Source: Eutreptiella sp. 'Long Island Sound 2002'
Lineage: Eukaryota > Euglenozoa > Euglenophyceae > Eutreptiales > Eutreptiaceae
Assembly: GCA_964036045.1 (NCBI GenBank)
Contig: OZ038400.1
Location: forward strand, 13,885,079-13,949,078
DNA: 64,000 nt
Direction: 5' to 3'
The notes under the pieces were generated by a model that did not search any database, had not been told where the DNA came from, and saw nothing but the letters and a program-made list of their open reading frames with translations. Positions 41,901 to 54,592 of this stretch are shown here, piece by piece. The position numbers were made by a program, and so were the translations under genes. The first letter of the stretch is position 1. Each line of letters starts with the position of its first letter.

Positions 41901-44900
41901 ACCCCTGGGCCAAGAACTCTGTCATCAGTACCCGTGGGTCAAGAAGTCTCTCATCAGTACCCCTGGGCCAAGAACTCTGTCTTCAGTACCCCTGGGCCAA
42001 GAAATCTGTCATCAATACCCCTGGGCCAAGAACTCTGTCGTCAGTACCCCTGGAGCAAGAACTCTGTCATCAGTACCCCTGGGCCAAGAACTCTGTCCTC
42101 AGTACCCCTGGGCCAAGAACTCTGTCATCAGTACCCCTGGGCCAAGAACTCTGTCATCAGTACCCCTGGGTCTAGAACTCTCTGATCAGTACCCCTCGGC
42201 CAGGAACTCTGTCATCAGTACCCCTGGGCCAAGAACTCTGTCATCAGTAACCCTGGGCCAAGAACTCTGTCTTCAGTACCCCTGGGCCAAGAACTCTGTC
42301 ATTAGTACCCCTGGGCCAAGAACTCTGTCATCAGTACCCGTGGGTCAAGAAGTCTCTCATCAGTACCCCTGGGCCAAGAACTCTGTCTTCAGTACCCCTG
42401 TGCCAAGAGCTCTGTCATCAATACCCCTGGGCCAAGAACTCTGTCTTCAGTACCCCTGGGCCAAGAACTCTGTCATCAGTACCCCTGGGCCAAGAGCTCT
42501 GTCATCAGTACCCCTGGGTCTAGAACTCTCTGATTAGTACCCCTGGGCCAAGAACTCTCTCATCAGTACCCCTGCGCCAAGAACTCTGTCATCAGTAACC
42601 CTGCGCCAAGAACTCTGTCATCAGTACCCCTGGGCCAAGAACTCTGTCATCAGTACCCCTGGGTCTAGAACCCTCTCATCAGTACCTTTGGGCCAAGAAC
42701 TCTGTCATCAGTACCCCTGGGCCAAGAACTTTGTCTTCAGTACCCCTGGGCCAGGAACTCTGCCATCAGTACCCGTCGGTAGAGAAGTCTCTCATCAGTA
42801 CCCCTGGGCCAAGAACTCTGTCTTCAGTACCCCTGGGCAAAGAACTCTGTCATCAATACCCCTGGGCTACGAACTCTGTTGTCAGTACCCCTGGGCCAAG
42901 AACCCTTTCATCGGTACCCCTGGGCCAAGAACTCTGTCATCAGTACCCCTGGGCGTGGAACTCTGTCATCAGTACCCCTGGGTCTAGAACTCTCTGATCA
43001 GTACCCCTGGGCCAAGAACTCTGTCATCAGTACCCCTGGGCGAAGAACTCTGTCATCAGTACCCCTGGGCCAAGAACTCTGTCATCAGTACCCCTGGGCC
43101 AAGAACTCTGTCATCAGTACCCCTGGGTCTAGAACTCCCTGATCAGTACCCCTGGGCCAAGAACTCTGTCTTCAGTACCCCTGGGCCAAGAACTCCGTCA
43201 TCAGTACCCCTGCGCCAAGAACTCTGTCTTCAGTACCCCTGGGCCAGGAACTCGGTCTTCAGTACCCCTGGGCCAAGAACTCTGTCTTCACTACCCCTGG
43301 GCCAAGAACTCTGTCATCAGTATCCACGGGTCAAGAAGTCTCTCATCAGTACCCCTGGGCCAAGAACTCTGTCTTCAGTACCCCTGGGCCAAGAAATCTG
43401 TCATCAATACCCCTGGGCCAAGGACTCTGTCGTCAGTACCCCTGGGCCAAGAACTGTGTCATCAGTACCCCTGGGCCAAGAAATCTGTCATCAGTACCCC
43501 TGGGCGGAGAACTCTGTCATCAGTACCCCTGGGCCAAGAACTCTGTCATCAGTACCCCTGGGCCAAGAACTCTGTCATCAGTACCCCTGGGTCTAGAACT
43601 CTCTGATCAGTACCCCTGGGCCAAGACCTCTGTCATCAGTACCCCTGGGCCAAGAACTCTGTCATCAGTACCCCTGGGCCAAGAACTCTGTCTTCAGTAC
43701 CCCTTGGCCAAGAAGCCTGTCATTAGTACCCCTGGGCCAAGAACTCTGTCATCAGTACCCGTGGGTCAAGAAGTCTCTCATCAGTACCCCTGGGCCAAGA
43801 ACTCTGTCTTCAGTACCCCTGGGCCAAGAGCTCTGTCATCAATACCCCTGGGCCAAGAACTCCGTCATCAGTACCCCTAGGGCCAAGAACTCTGTCATCA
43901 GTAGCCCTGGGCCAAGAACTCTGTCATCAGTACCCCTGGGCCAAGAACTCTGTCATCAGTACCCCTGGGCCAAGAACTTTGTCATGAGTACCCCTGGGCC
44001 AAGAACTCTCTCATCAGTACCCCTGGGCCAAGAAGTCTGTCATCAGTACCCCTGGGCCAAGAACTCTGTCATCAGTACCCCTGGGCCAAGAACTCTGTCA
44101 TCAGTACCCCTGGGCCAAGAACTCTGTCATCAGTACCCCTGGGTCTAGAACTCTCTCATTAGTACCCCTCGGCCAAGAACTCTGTTATCAGTACCCCTGG
44201 GCCAAGAACTCTGTCATCAGTACCCCTGGGCCAAGACCTCTGTCATCAGTACCCCTGGGCCAAGAACTCTGTCATCACTACCCCTGGGCCAAGAACTCTG
44301 TGATAAGTACCCCTGGGCCAAGAACTCTGTCATCAGTCCCCCTGGGCCATAAACTCTGTCATCAGTACCCCTGGGCCAAGAATTCTGTCATCAGTACCCC
44401 TGGGCCAAGAGCTCTGTCGTCAGTAGCCCTGGGTCAAGAACTCTGTCATCAGTACCCCTGGGCCGAGAACTCTGTCATCAGTACCCCTGGGCGGAGAACT
44501 CTGTCTTCAGTACCCCTGGGTCGAGAACTCTGTCTTCAGTACCCCTGGGCCAAGAACTCTGTCTTCAGTACCCCTGGGCCAAGAACTCTGTCTTCAGTAC
44601 CCCTTGGCCAAGAACTCTGTCTTCAGTACCCCTGGGCCAAGAACTCTGTCATCAGTACCCCTGGGCCAAGAACTCTGTCATCAGTACCCCTGGGCCAAGA
44701 ACTCTGTCTTCAGTACCCCTGGGCCAAGAACTCTGTCATCAGTACCCCTGGGCCAAGAACTCTGTCATCAGTACCCCTGGGCCAAGAACTCTGTCTTCAG
44801 TACCCCTTGGCCAAGAACTCTGGCATCAGTATGCTTGGGCCAAGAACTCTGTCTTCACTAGCCCTGGGCCTAGAACTCTGTCATCAGTACCCCTGGGCCA

Positions 44901-47900
44901 AGAACTCTGTCATCAGTACCCCTGGGCCAAGAATTCTGTCATCAGTACCCCTGGGCCAAGAACTCTGTCATCAGTAGCCCTGGGCCAAGAACTCTGTCAT
45001 CAGTACCCCTGGGCCAAGAACTCTGTCATCAGTACACCTGGGCAAAGAACTCTGTCATCAGTACCCCTGGGCCAAGAACTCTGTCGTCAGTACCCCTGGG
45101 TCAAGAACTCTGTCATCAGTACCCCTTGGCCAAGAACTCTGTCATCAGTACCCCTGGGCCAAGAACTCTGTCTTCAGTACCCCTGGGTCAAGAACTCTGT
45201 CTTCAGTACCCCTGGGCCAGGAACTCTGTCTTCAGTACCCCTGGGCCAAGAACTCTGTCTTCAGTACCCCTGGGCCAAGAACTCTGTCATCAGTACCCCT
45301 GGGCCAAGAACTCTGTCATCAGTACCCCTGGGCCAGGAACTCTGTCTTCAGTACCCCTGGGCCAAGAACTCTGTCATCAGTACCCCTGGGCCAAGAACTC
45401 TGTCATCAGTACCCCTGGGCGGAGAACTCTGTCTTCCGTACCCCTGGGTCAAGAACTCTGTCTTCAGTACCCCTGGGCCAAGAACTCTGTCTTCAGTACC
45501 CCTGGGCTAAGAACTCTGTCTTCAGTACCCCTGGGCCAAGAACTCTGTCATCAATACCCCTGGGCCAAGAAGTCTGTCATCAGTACCCCTGGGCCAGGAA
45601 CTCTGTCTTCAGTACCTTTGGGCCAAGAAGTCTGTCATCAGTACCCCTGGGCCAGGAACTCTGTCATCAGTACCTCTGGGCCAAGAACTCTGTCATCAGT
45701 ACCCCTGGGTCAAGAACTCTGTCATCAGTACCCCTGGGCCAAGAACCCTGTCATCAGTACCCCTGGGCCAAGAACTCTGTCATCAGTACCCCTGGGCCAA
45801 GAAGTCTGTCATCAGTACCCCTGGGCCAAGAGCTCTGTCATCAGTACCCCTGGGCCAAGAACTCTGTCATCAGTACCCCTGGGCCAAGAACTCTGTCTTC
45901 AGTACCCCTGGGCCAAGAACTCTATCTTCAGTAGCCCCGGGCCAAGAACTCTGTCATCAGTACCCCTGGGCCAAGAACTCTGTCATCAGTACCCCTGGGC
46001 CAAGAACTCTGTCATCAGTACCCCTGGGCCAAGAACTCTGTCATCAGTACCCCTGGGCCAAGAACTCTGTCTTCAGTACCCCTGGGCCAAGAACTCTGTC
46101 ATCAGTACCCCTGGCCCAAGAACTCTGTCGTCAGTAGCCCTGGGTCAAGAACTCTGTCATCAGTACCCCTGGGCCAAGAACTCTGTCATGAGTACCCCTG
46201 GGCCAAGAACTCTGTCTTCATCACCCCTGGGTCAAGAACTCTGTCTCCAGTACCCCTGGGCCAAGAACTCTGTCTTCAGTACCCCTGGGCCAAGAACTCT
46301 GTCTTCAGTACCCCTGGGCCAAGAACTTCGTCTTCAGTACCCCTGGGCCAAGAACTCTGTCATCAGTACCCCTGGGCCAAGAACTGTGTCATCAGTACCC
46401 CTGGGCCAAGACCTCTGTCTTCAGTACCCCTGGGCCAAGAACTCTGTCATCAGTACCCCTGGGCCAAGAACTCTGTCATCAGTACCCCTGGGCCAAGAAC
46501 TCTGTCTTCAGTACCCCTTGGCCAAGAACTCTGTCATCAGTACCCCTGGGCCAAGAACTCTGTCTTCAGTAGCCCTGGGCCAGGGACTCTATCTTCAGTA
46601 CCCCTGGGCCAAGAACTCTGTCGTCAGTACCCCTGGGCCAAGAACTCTGTCTTCAGTACCCCTGGGCCAAGAACTCTGTCATCAGTACCCCTGGGCCAAG
46701 AGCTCTGTCATCAGTACCCCTGGGTCTAGAACTCTGTCATCAGTACCCCTGGGCCAAGAACTCTGTCATGAGTACCCCTGGGCAAGGAACTCTGTCTTGA
46801 GTACTCCTGGGCCAAGAACTCTGTCTTCGGTACCCCTGGGCCAAGAACTTTGTCATCAGTACCCCTGGGCCAGGAACTCTGTCATCAGTACCCCTGGGCC
46901 AAGAACTCTGTCATCAGTACCCCTGGGCCAAGAACTCTGTCATCAGTACTCCTGGGCCAAGAACTCTGTCTTCAGTACCCCTGGGCCAAGAACTCTGTCA
47001 TCAGTCCCCCTGGACCAAGAAATCTCCCATCAGTACCCCTGGGTCTAGAACTCTGTCATCAGTACCCCTGGGCCAAGAACTCTGTCATGAGTACCCCTGG
47101 GCCACGAACTCTGTCTTGAGTACCCCTGGGCCAAGAACTCTGTCATCAGTACCCCTGGGCCAAGAACTCTGTCATCAGTACCGCTTGGCCAAGAACTCTG
47201 TCATCAGTACCCCTGGGCCAAGAACTCTGTCATCAGTACCCCTGGGCCAAGAACTCTGTCATCAGTACCCCTGGGCCAAGAACTCAGTCATCAGTACCCC
47301 TGGGCCAAGAACTCTGTCATCAGTACCCCTGGGCCAGGAACTCTGTCTTCAGTACCCCTGGGCCAAGAACTCTGTCTTCAGTACCCCTGGGCCAAGAACT
47401 CTGTCATCAGTACCCCTGGGCGAAGAACTCTGTCTCCAGTACCCCTGGGCCAAGAACTCTGTTTTCAGTACCCCTGGGCCAAGAACTCTCTCATCAGTAC
47501 CCCTGGGACAAGAACTCTGTCATCAGTACCCCTGGGCCAATAACTCTGTCATCAGTACCCATGGGCCAAGAACTCTGTCATCAGTACCCCTGGGCCAAGA
47601 ACTCTGTCATCAGTACCCATGGGCCAAGAACTCTGTCTTCACTACCCCTGGGCCAGGAACTCTGCCTTCAGTACCCCTGGGCCACGAACTCTGTTTTCAG
47701 GACCCCTGGGCCAAGAAATCTGTTTTCAGTACCCCTGGGCCAAGAACTCTGTCTTCAGTACCCCTGGGCCAAGAACTGTGTCATCAGTACCCCTGGGCCA
47801 AGAACTCTGTCTTCAGTACCCCTGGGCCAAGAACTCTGTTATCAGTACCCCTGGGCCAAGAACTCTGTCATCAGTACCCCCGGGCCAAGAACTCTGTCAT

Positions 47901-48484
47901 CAAAACCCCCCTTGGCCAAGAACTCTGTCATCAGTACCCCTGGGCCAAGAACTCTGTCATCAGTACCCCTGGGCCAAGAACTCTGTCATCAGTACCCCTG
48001 GGCCAAGAACTCTGTCATCAGTACCCTTGGGCCACGAACTCTGTCATCAGTACCCCTGGGCCAAGAATTCTGTCATCAGTACCCCGGGGCCAAGAACTCT
48101 GTCATCGGTACCCCTGGGCCAAGAACTCTGTCATCAATACCCCTGGGCCAAGAACTCTGTCATCAGCACCCCTGGGCCGAGAACTCTGTCATCAGTACCC
48201 CTGGGCCAACGACTCTGTCATCAGTACCTCTGGGCCACGAACTCTGTCATCAGTACCATTGGGCCAAGAACTCTGTCATCAGTACCCCTGGGCCAAGCAA
48301 ACAATCACTCGGGGCCAAGAACTCTGTCATCAATACCTCTGGGCCAAGAACTCTGTCATCAGTACCCCTGGGCCAAGAACTCTGTCATCAGTACCCCTGG
48401 GCCAAGAACTCTGTCATCAGTACCCCTGGGCCAAGAACTCTGTCATCAATACCTCTGGGCCAAGAACTCTGTCTTCCGTACCCC
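32978..48484 (+). repeat. 29-bp minisatellite, forward block
   Basis: Tandem copies of a 29-bp monomer with core TGGGCCAAGAACTCTGTCAT followed by a CAGTACCCC-type spacer. Copies nearest the telomere-type tract (to about 38 kb) are the most variable (GGGTCAAG, TCTAGAAC, CTCTCATC variants); those further right are closer to consensus. The monomer has no stop in any plus-strand frame, and three monomers make 29 codons, so open frames of up to 640 codons occur with a peptide period of 29 residues (for example AKNSVISTPGPRTLSSVPLG). All three frames are equally open, so this is not evidence of coding. Confidence 0.95.
48296..48312 (+). repeat. Orphan 17-bp copy of the Penelope fragment's edge
   Basis: AGCAAACAATCACTCGG sits alone within minisatellite sequence and matches 49496-49512 exactly. 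The following ~29 bp, including the unusual CATCAATACCTCTG variant, also match. The two copies are exactly 1,200 bp apart. They may be a long target-site duplication of about 190 bp, or a later local duplication. Confidence 0.8.
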
Positions 48485-49512
48485 ATGGCAATTTTTCCTT
48501 TTTGAAAAATAAATGCCTTTGGCTGAAATACCCTCTATGTTTCAGGAAGAAGCCTCAAGACCTCAATTCACACCCACAGGTAGCAATACAAGCCCACAAG
48601 ATACAATGCAATGCGATCACGGAATCCTGGATAAGCGGCGTCCCCAACAGTACGCGTTTCGGCTTAAATGAAGCCCTCATCAGCTGAAAACAAACAAAAA
48701 TCAATCCGGCAGGCCCAAAAAATAGACAAATCAACAAATAGCGCCAAAACATATAGCCACAGGAGAAGGCACACGCGTCATGAACGAATGGGCTGCTGGA
48801 GCGCGCGCAAGGCCCAGCGCCTGAACAAGCGCTTGATGTTAGGCAGAGGGCGAAGAATAGCAAAGAGCTTGAGGCCGGGAATGAAGGGTAGTTTGGAATT
48901 CAAACCATGCATCACGCTGGACCAACGAAGGGGTAGCGCTGAGTGGTGTACCATCTGTAGGACATGCACAATGGGGCCTATAGTAGAGTGTGGATTTTGC
49001 TCGGCTTGGCTCAAAGAGACAATGTGTGAATCCACTGCATCCCTCCCACCACCACTAGCAGCAGAGTCACGGCGGAGTGTAGTGTATTTATGCCTATCAT
49101 CCCAATCAATAGCTTGTGCCTGGATAACGTGTTTGGGGTAATTGAGAAACAACAAGGCACGGATAAGTCGTTGGCAACACAATCTGTGAAAAGAGCAAGA
49201 AGAGCGAATTCTAATATAGCGAATGAACTCCCCCCTCACCCACGCGATTCTAATGTGCCTAGGCACATTCGCATCCCACCGGATGTAGGAGCACGTATGT
49301 GTGGGCTTCCAATACACGGAGGTTTTAAGGGGGCAAAGCGCCACGATGTGCACATCCAAAAAATGAATATCCGACACCCTATCCGTCACCTCGAAAGACC
49401 ATGGGAGATTCGGGGGATAGATCACATCCAGGTGTTGTTTCACCACCGTGTGGGAGAAGCGGTGCAGGATAAGTCCATCATATAAGAAACGGAAGAGCAA
49501 ACAATCACTCGG
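48485..49512 (-). mobile_element. 5'-truncated Penelope-like element fragment
   Basis: A ~1.03-kb non-repeat insert inside the minisatellite. Its minus strand encodes the C-terminal third of a Penelope-like reverse transcriptase. The 3' part (48485-48777 on the plus strand) is non-coding and contains no GIY-YIG endonuclease frame that I can recognise. A 17-bp piece of its 5' edge (AGCAAACAATCACTCGG, 49496-49512) also occurs at 48296-48312. Confidence 0.75.
48778..49512 (-). pseudogene. Penelope-like reverse transcriptase, C-terminal remnant
   Basis: The open frame runs from the minisatellite (its ATG at 49531-49533 is repeat sequence) to 48778. Numbered from that ATG: LLFRFLYDGLIL at 12-23 aligns with the R-Y-x-D-D catalytic motif, but has Tyr in place of the first Asp. 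IHFLD at 56-60, TSVYWKPT at 71-78, GEFIRYIRIRSS at 101-112 and FLNYPKHVIQAQ at 129-140 follow the usual order (FLD, Y-x-KPT, G-x3-R, RGYP-like). Near the end, NSKLPFIPGLK and LPNIKRLFRRWALRA resemble the final thumb region. Everything before the active site is missing, and no GIY-YIG domain follows. These enzymes copy RNA by target priming, often at telomeres in endonuclease-lacking forms. This copy is dead. Confidence 0.75.
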
Positions 49513-52500
49513 GGCCAAGAACTCTGTCATCAATACCTCTGCGCCAAGAACTCTGTCATCAGTACCCCTGGGCCAAGACCTCTGTCATCAGTACCCCTGG
49601 GCCAAGAGCTCTGTCTTTAATACCCCTGGGCCAAGAATTCTGTCATCAGTACCCCTGGGCCAAGAACTCTGTCATCAGTACCCCTGTGCCAAGAACTCTG
49701 TCTTCAGTACCCTTGGGCCAAGAACTCTGTCATCAGTACCCCTGGGCCAAGAACTCTGTCATCAGTACCCCTGGGCCAAGAACTCTGTCACCAGTACCCC
49801 TGGGCCAAGAATTCTGTCATCAGTACCCCTGGGCCAAGAACACTGTCATCAGTACCCCTGGGCCAAGAACTCCGTCATCAGTACCCCTGGGCCAAGAATT
49901 CTGTCATCAGTACCCCTGGGCCAACAACTCAGTCATCAGTACCCCTGGGCCAAGAACTCTGTCATCAGTACCTCTGGGCCAAGAACTCTGTCATCAATAC
50001 CCCTGGGCCAAGAACTCTGTCATCAGTACCACCTGGCCAAGAACTCTGTCATCAGTACCCCTGGGCCAAGAACTCTGTCATCAGTACCCCTGGGCCAAGA
50101 ACTCTGTCATCAGAACCCCTGGGCTAAGAACTCTGTCATCAGTACCCCTGGGCCAAGAACTCTGTCTTCAGTACCCCTGGGCCAAGAACTCTGTCTTCAG
50201 TACCCCTTGGCCAAGAACTCTGTCTTCAGTACCCCTGGGCCAAGAACTCTGTCATCAGTACCCCTGGGCCAAGAACTCTGTCTTCAGTACCCCTGGGCCA
50301 AGAAGTCTGTTTTCAGTACCCCTGGGCCAAGAACTCTGTCATCAGTACCCCTGGGCCAAGAACTCTGTTCTCAGTACCCCTGGGCCAAAATCTCTGTCAT
50401 CAGTACCCCTGGGCCAAGAACTCTGTCATCAATACCCCTGGGCCAAGAACTCTGTCATCAGTACCCCTGGGCCAAGAACTCTGTCATCAGTACCCCTGGG
50501 CCAAGAACTTTGTCATCAATACCCCTGGGCCAAGAACTCTGTCATCAGTACCCCTGGGCCAAAAACTCTGTCTTCAGTACCCCTGGGCCAAGAACTCTGT
50601 CATCAGTACCCCTGGGCCAGGAACTCTGTCATCAGTACCCCTGGGCCAAAAACTCTGTCATTAATACCCCCGGGCAAAGAACTCTGTCATCAGTACCCCT
50701 GGGCCAAGAACTCTGTCATCAATACCCCTGGGCCAAAATCTCTGTCATCAGTACCCCTGGGCCAGGAACTCTGTCTTCAGTACCCCTGGGCCAAGAACTC
50801 TGTCATCAGTACCCCTGGGCCAAGAACTCTGTCATCAGTACCCCTGGGCCAAGAACTCTGTCATTAATACCCCTGGGCCAGGAACTCTGTCATCAGTACC
50901 CCTGGGCCAAGAACTCTGTCTTCAGTACCCCTGGGCCAAAATCTATGTCATGAGTACCCCTGGGCCAAGAACTCTGTCATCAATACCCCTGGGCCAAGAA
51001 CTCTGTCATCAGTACCCCTGAGCCAAGAACTCTGTCTTCAGTACCCCTGGGCCAAGAACTTTGTCATCAATACTGCTGGGCCAGGAACTCTGTCTTCAGT
51101 ACCCCTGGGCCAAGAACTCTGTCATCAGTACCCCTGGGCCAAGAACTCTGTCATCAGTACTCCTGGCCCAAGAACTCTGTCATCAGTACCCCTGGGCCAG
51201 GAACTCTGTCATCAATATCCCTGGGCCAAGAACTCTGTCATCAGTACCCCTGGGCCAAGAGCTCTGTCATCAGTACCCCCGGGCCAAGGACTCTGTCATC
51301 AATACCCCTCGGCCAAGAACTCTGTCATCAGTACCCCTGGGCCAACACCTCTCTCATCAGTACCCCTGGGCCAGGAACTCTGTCATCAGTACCCCTGGGC
51401 CAAGAACCCTGTCATCAGTACCCCTGGGCCAAGAGCTCTGTCATCAGTACCCCTGGGCCAAGAACTCTGTCATCAGTACCCCTCGGCCAAGAACTCGTTC
51501 ATCAGTATGCCTGGGCCAAGAACTCTGTCATCAGTACCCCTGGGCCAAGAACTCTGTCGTCAGTAGCCCTGGGTCAAGAACTCTGTCATCAATACCCCTG
51601 GGCCAAGAACTCTGTCATCAGTACCCCTGGGCCAAGAACTCTGTCATCAGTACCCCTGGGCCAAGAACTCTGTCATCAGTACCCCTGGGCCAAGAACTCT
51701 GTCATCAGTACCCCTTGACCAAGAACTCTGTCTTCAGTACCCCTGGGCCAAGAACTCTGTCATCAATACCCCTGGGGCAAGAACTCTGTCTTCAGTACCC
51801 CTGGGCCAAGAGGTCTGTCATCAGTACCCCTGGGCCAAGAACTCTGTCATCAATACCCCTGGGCCAAGAACTCTGTCTTCAGTACCCCTCGGCCAAGAAC
51901 TCTGTCATCAGTACCCCTGGGCCAGGAATTCTGTCATCAGTACCCCTGGGCCAAGAACTCTGTCATCAGTACCCCTGGGCCAGGAACCCTGTCATCAATA
52001 CCCCTGGGCGAAGAACTCTGTCATCAGTACCCCTGGGCCCAGAACTCTGTCATCAGTACCCCTGGCCCAAGAACTCTGTCTTCAGTACCCCTGGGCCAAG
52101 AACTCTGTCATCAGTACCCCTGGGCCAAGAACTCTGTCCTTAGTACCCCTTGCCCAAGAACTCTGTCATCAGTACCCCTGGGCCAAGTACTCTGTCTTCA
52201 GTACCCCTGGGCCAAGAACTCTGTCATCAGTACCCCTGGGCCAAGAACTCTGTCATCAGTACCCCTCGTCCAAGAACTCTGTCATCAGTACCCCTGGGCC
52301 AAGAACTCTGTCATCAATACCCCTGGGCCAAGAACTCTGTCATCAGCACCCCTGGGCTAAGACCTCTGTCATCAGTACCCCTGGGCCAAGAACTCTGTCA
52401 TTAATACCCCTGGGCCAAGAAGTCTGTCATCAGTACCCCTGGGCCAAGAACTCTGTCATCAGTACCCCTGGGCCAAGAACTCTGTCATCAATACCTCTGG

Positions 52501-54569
52501 GCCAAGAACTCTGTCTTCAGTACCCCTGGGCCAAGAACTCTGTCAGCAGTATTCCTGGGCCAAGAACTCTGTCATCAATACCCCTGGGCCAAGAACTCTG
52601 TCTTCAGTACACCTGGGCCAAGAACTCTGTCATCAGTACCCCTGGGCCAGGAATTCTGTCATCAGTACCCCTGGGCCAAGAACTCTGTCATCAGTACCCC
52701 TGGGCCAAGAACTCTGTCATCAGTACCACTTGGCCGAGAACTCTGTGATTGGTACCCCTGGGCCAAGAACTCTGTCATCAGTACCACTTGGCCGAGAACT
52801 CTGTCATCAGTACCCCTGGACCAAGAACTCTCTCATCAGTACCCCTGGGCCAGGAACTCTGTCATCAGTACCCCTGGGCCAAGAACCCTGTCATCAGTAC
52901 CCCTGGGCCAAGAACTCTGTCATCAGTACCCCTGGGCCCAGAACTCTGTCATCAGTACCCCTGGCCCAAGAACTCTGTCTTCAGTACCCCTGGGCCAAGA
53001 CCTCTGTCATCAGTACCCCTGGGCCAAGAACTCTGTCTTTAGTACCCCTGGGCCAAGAACTCTGTCATCAGTACCCCTGGGCCAAGTACTCTGTCTTCAG
53101 TACCCCTGGGCCAAGAACTCTGTCATCAGTACCCCTGGGCCAAGAACTCTGTCATCAGTACCCCTCGGCCAAGAACTCTGTCATCAGTACCCCTGGGCCA
53201 AGAACTCTGTCATCAATACCCCTTGGCCAAGAACTCTGTCATCAGTACCCCTGGGCCAAGAACTCTGTCATTAATACCCCTGGGCCAAGAACTCTGTCAT
53301 CAGTACCCCTGGGCCAAGAACTCTGTCATCAGTACCCCTGGGCCAAGAACTCTGTCATCAATACCTCTGGGCTAAGAACTCTGTCATCAGTACCCCTGGG
53401 CCCAGAACTCTGTCATCAGTACCCCTGGCCCAAGAGCTCTGTCTTCAGTACCCCTGGGCCAAGACCTCTGTCATCAGTACCCCTGGGCCAAGAACCCTGT
53501 CTTTAGTACCCCTGGGCCAAGAACTCTGTCATCAGTACCACCGGGCCAAGAACTCTGTCTTTAGTACCCCTGGGCCAAGAACTCTGTCATCAGTACCCCT
53601 GGGCCCAGAACTCTGTCATCAGTACCCCTGGCCCAAGAACTCTGTCTTCAGTACCCCTGGGCCAAGACCTCTGTCATCAGTACCCCTGGGCCAAGAACTC
53701 TGTCTTTAGTACCCCTGGGCCAAGAACTCTGTCGTCAGTACCCCTGGGCCAAGTACTCTGTCTTCAGTACCCCTGGGCCAAGAACTCTGTCATCAGTACC
53801 CCTGGGCCAAGAACTCTGTCATCAGTACCCCTCGGCCAAGAACTCTGTCATCAGTACCCCTGGGCCAAGAACTCTGTCATCAATACCCCTGGGCCAAGAA
53901 CTCTGTCATCAGTACCCCTGGGCCAAGACCTCTGTCATCAGTACCCCTGGGCCAAGAACTCTGTCATTAATACCCCTGGGCCAAGAACTCTGTCATCAGT
54001 ACCCCTGGGCCAAGAACTCTGTCATCAGTACCCCTGGGCCAAGAACTCTGTCATCAATACCTCTGGGCCAAGAACTCTGTCTTCAGTACACCTGGGCCAA
54101 GAACTCTGTCATCAGTACCCCTGGGCCAGGAATTCTGTCATCAGTACCCCTGGGCCAAGAACTCTGTCATCAGTACCCCTGGGCCAAGAACTCTGTCATC
54201 AGTACCCCTGGGCCAGGAACTCTGTCATCCGTACCCCGGGGCCAAGAACCCTGTCATCAGTACCCCTGGGCCAAGAACTCTGTCATCAGTACCCCTGGGA
54301 CAAGAACTCTGTCTTCAGTACCCCTCGGCCAAGAACTCTGTCGTCAGTATGCCTGGGCCAAGAACTCTGTTTTCAGTACCCCTGGGCAGAGAACTCTGTC
54401 ATCAGTACCCCTGGGCCAAGAGCTCTGTCATCAGTACCCCTGGGCCAAGAACTCTGTCATCAGTACCCCTGGGCCAAGAACTCTGTCATCAGTATCCCTG
54501 GGCCAAGAACTCTGTCATCAGTACCCCTGGGCCAAGAACTCTGTCGTCAGTAGCCCTGGGTCAAGAACT
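49513..54569 (+). repeat. 29-bp minisatellite, forward block continued
   Basis: Same monomer and orientation as the block left of the Penelope fragment, mostly near consensus. It ends at GTCAAGAACT just before the orientation switch. Confidence 0.95.
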
Positions 54570-54592
54570 GGCCCACCGATATACCGAGGTGG
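54570..54592. other. Junction where the minisatellite reverses orientation
   Basis: A ~22-bp non-repeat spacer containing CCACC-N10-GGTGG (54573-54592), a short inverted repeat, separates the forward array from the reverse array. This is the centre of a palindrome with arms of at least 9.4 kb of repeat. Confidence 0.85.

Noticed and set aside
45126-47048. 640-codon open frame (and many other long frames) in the 29-bp minisatellite as a repeat protein gene
   Set aside because: All three frames of the strand are open because the monomer lacks stops; the strand used switches with array orientation at 54.57 kb; there is no start context, intron signal or non-repeat coding flank.
48668-49141. 157-codon plus-strand frame in the Penelope fragment
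   Set aside because: It is antisense to the reverse transcriptase frame, which shows conserved motifs in the correct order.
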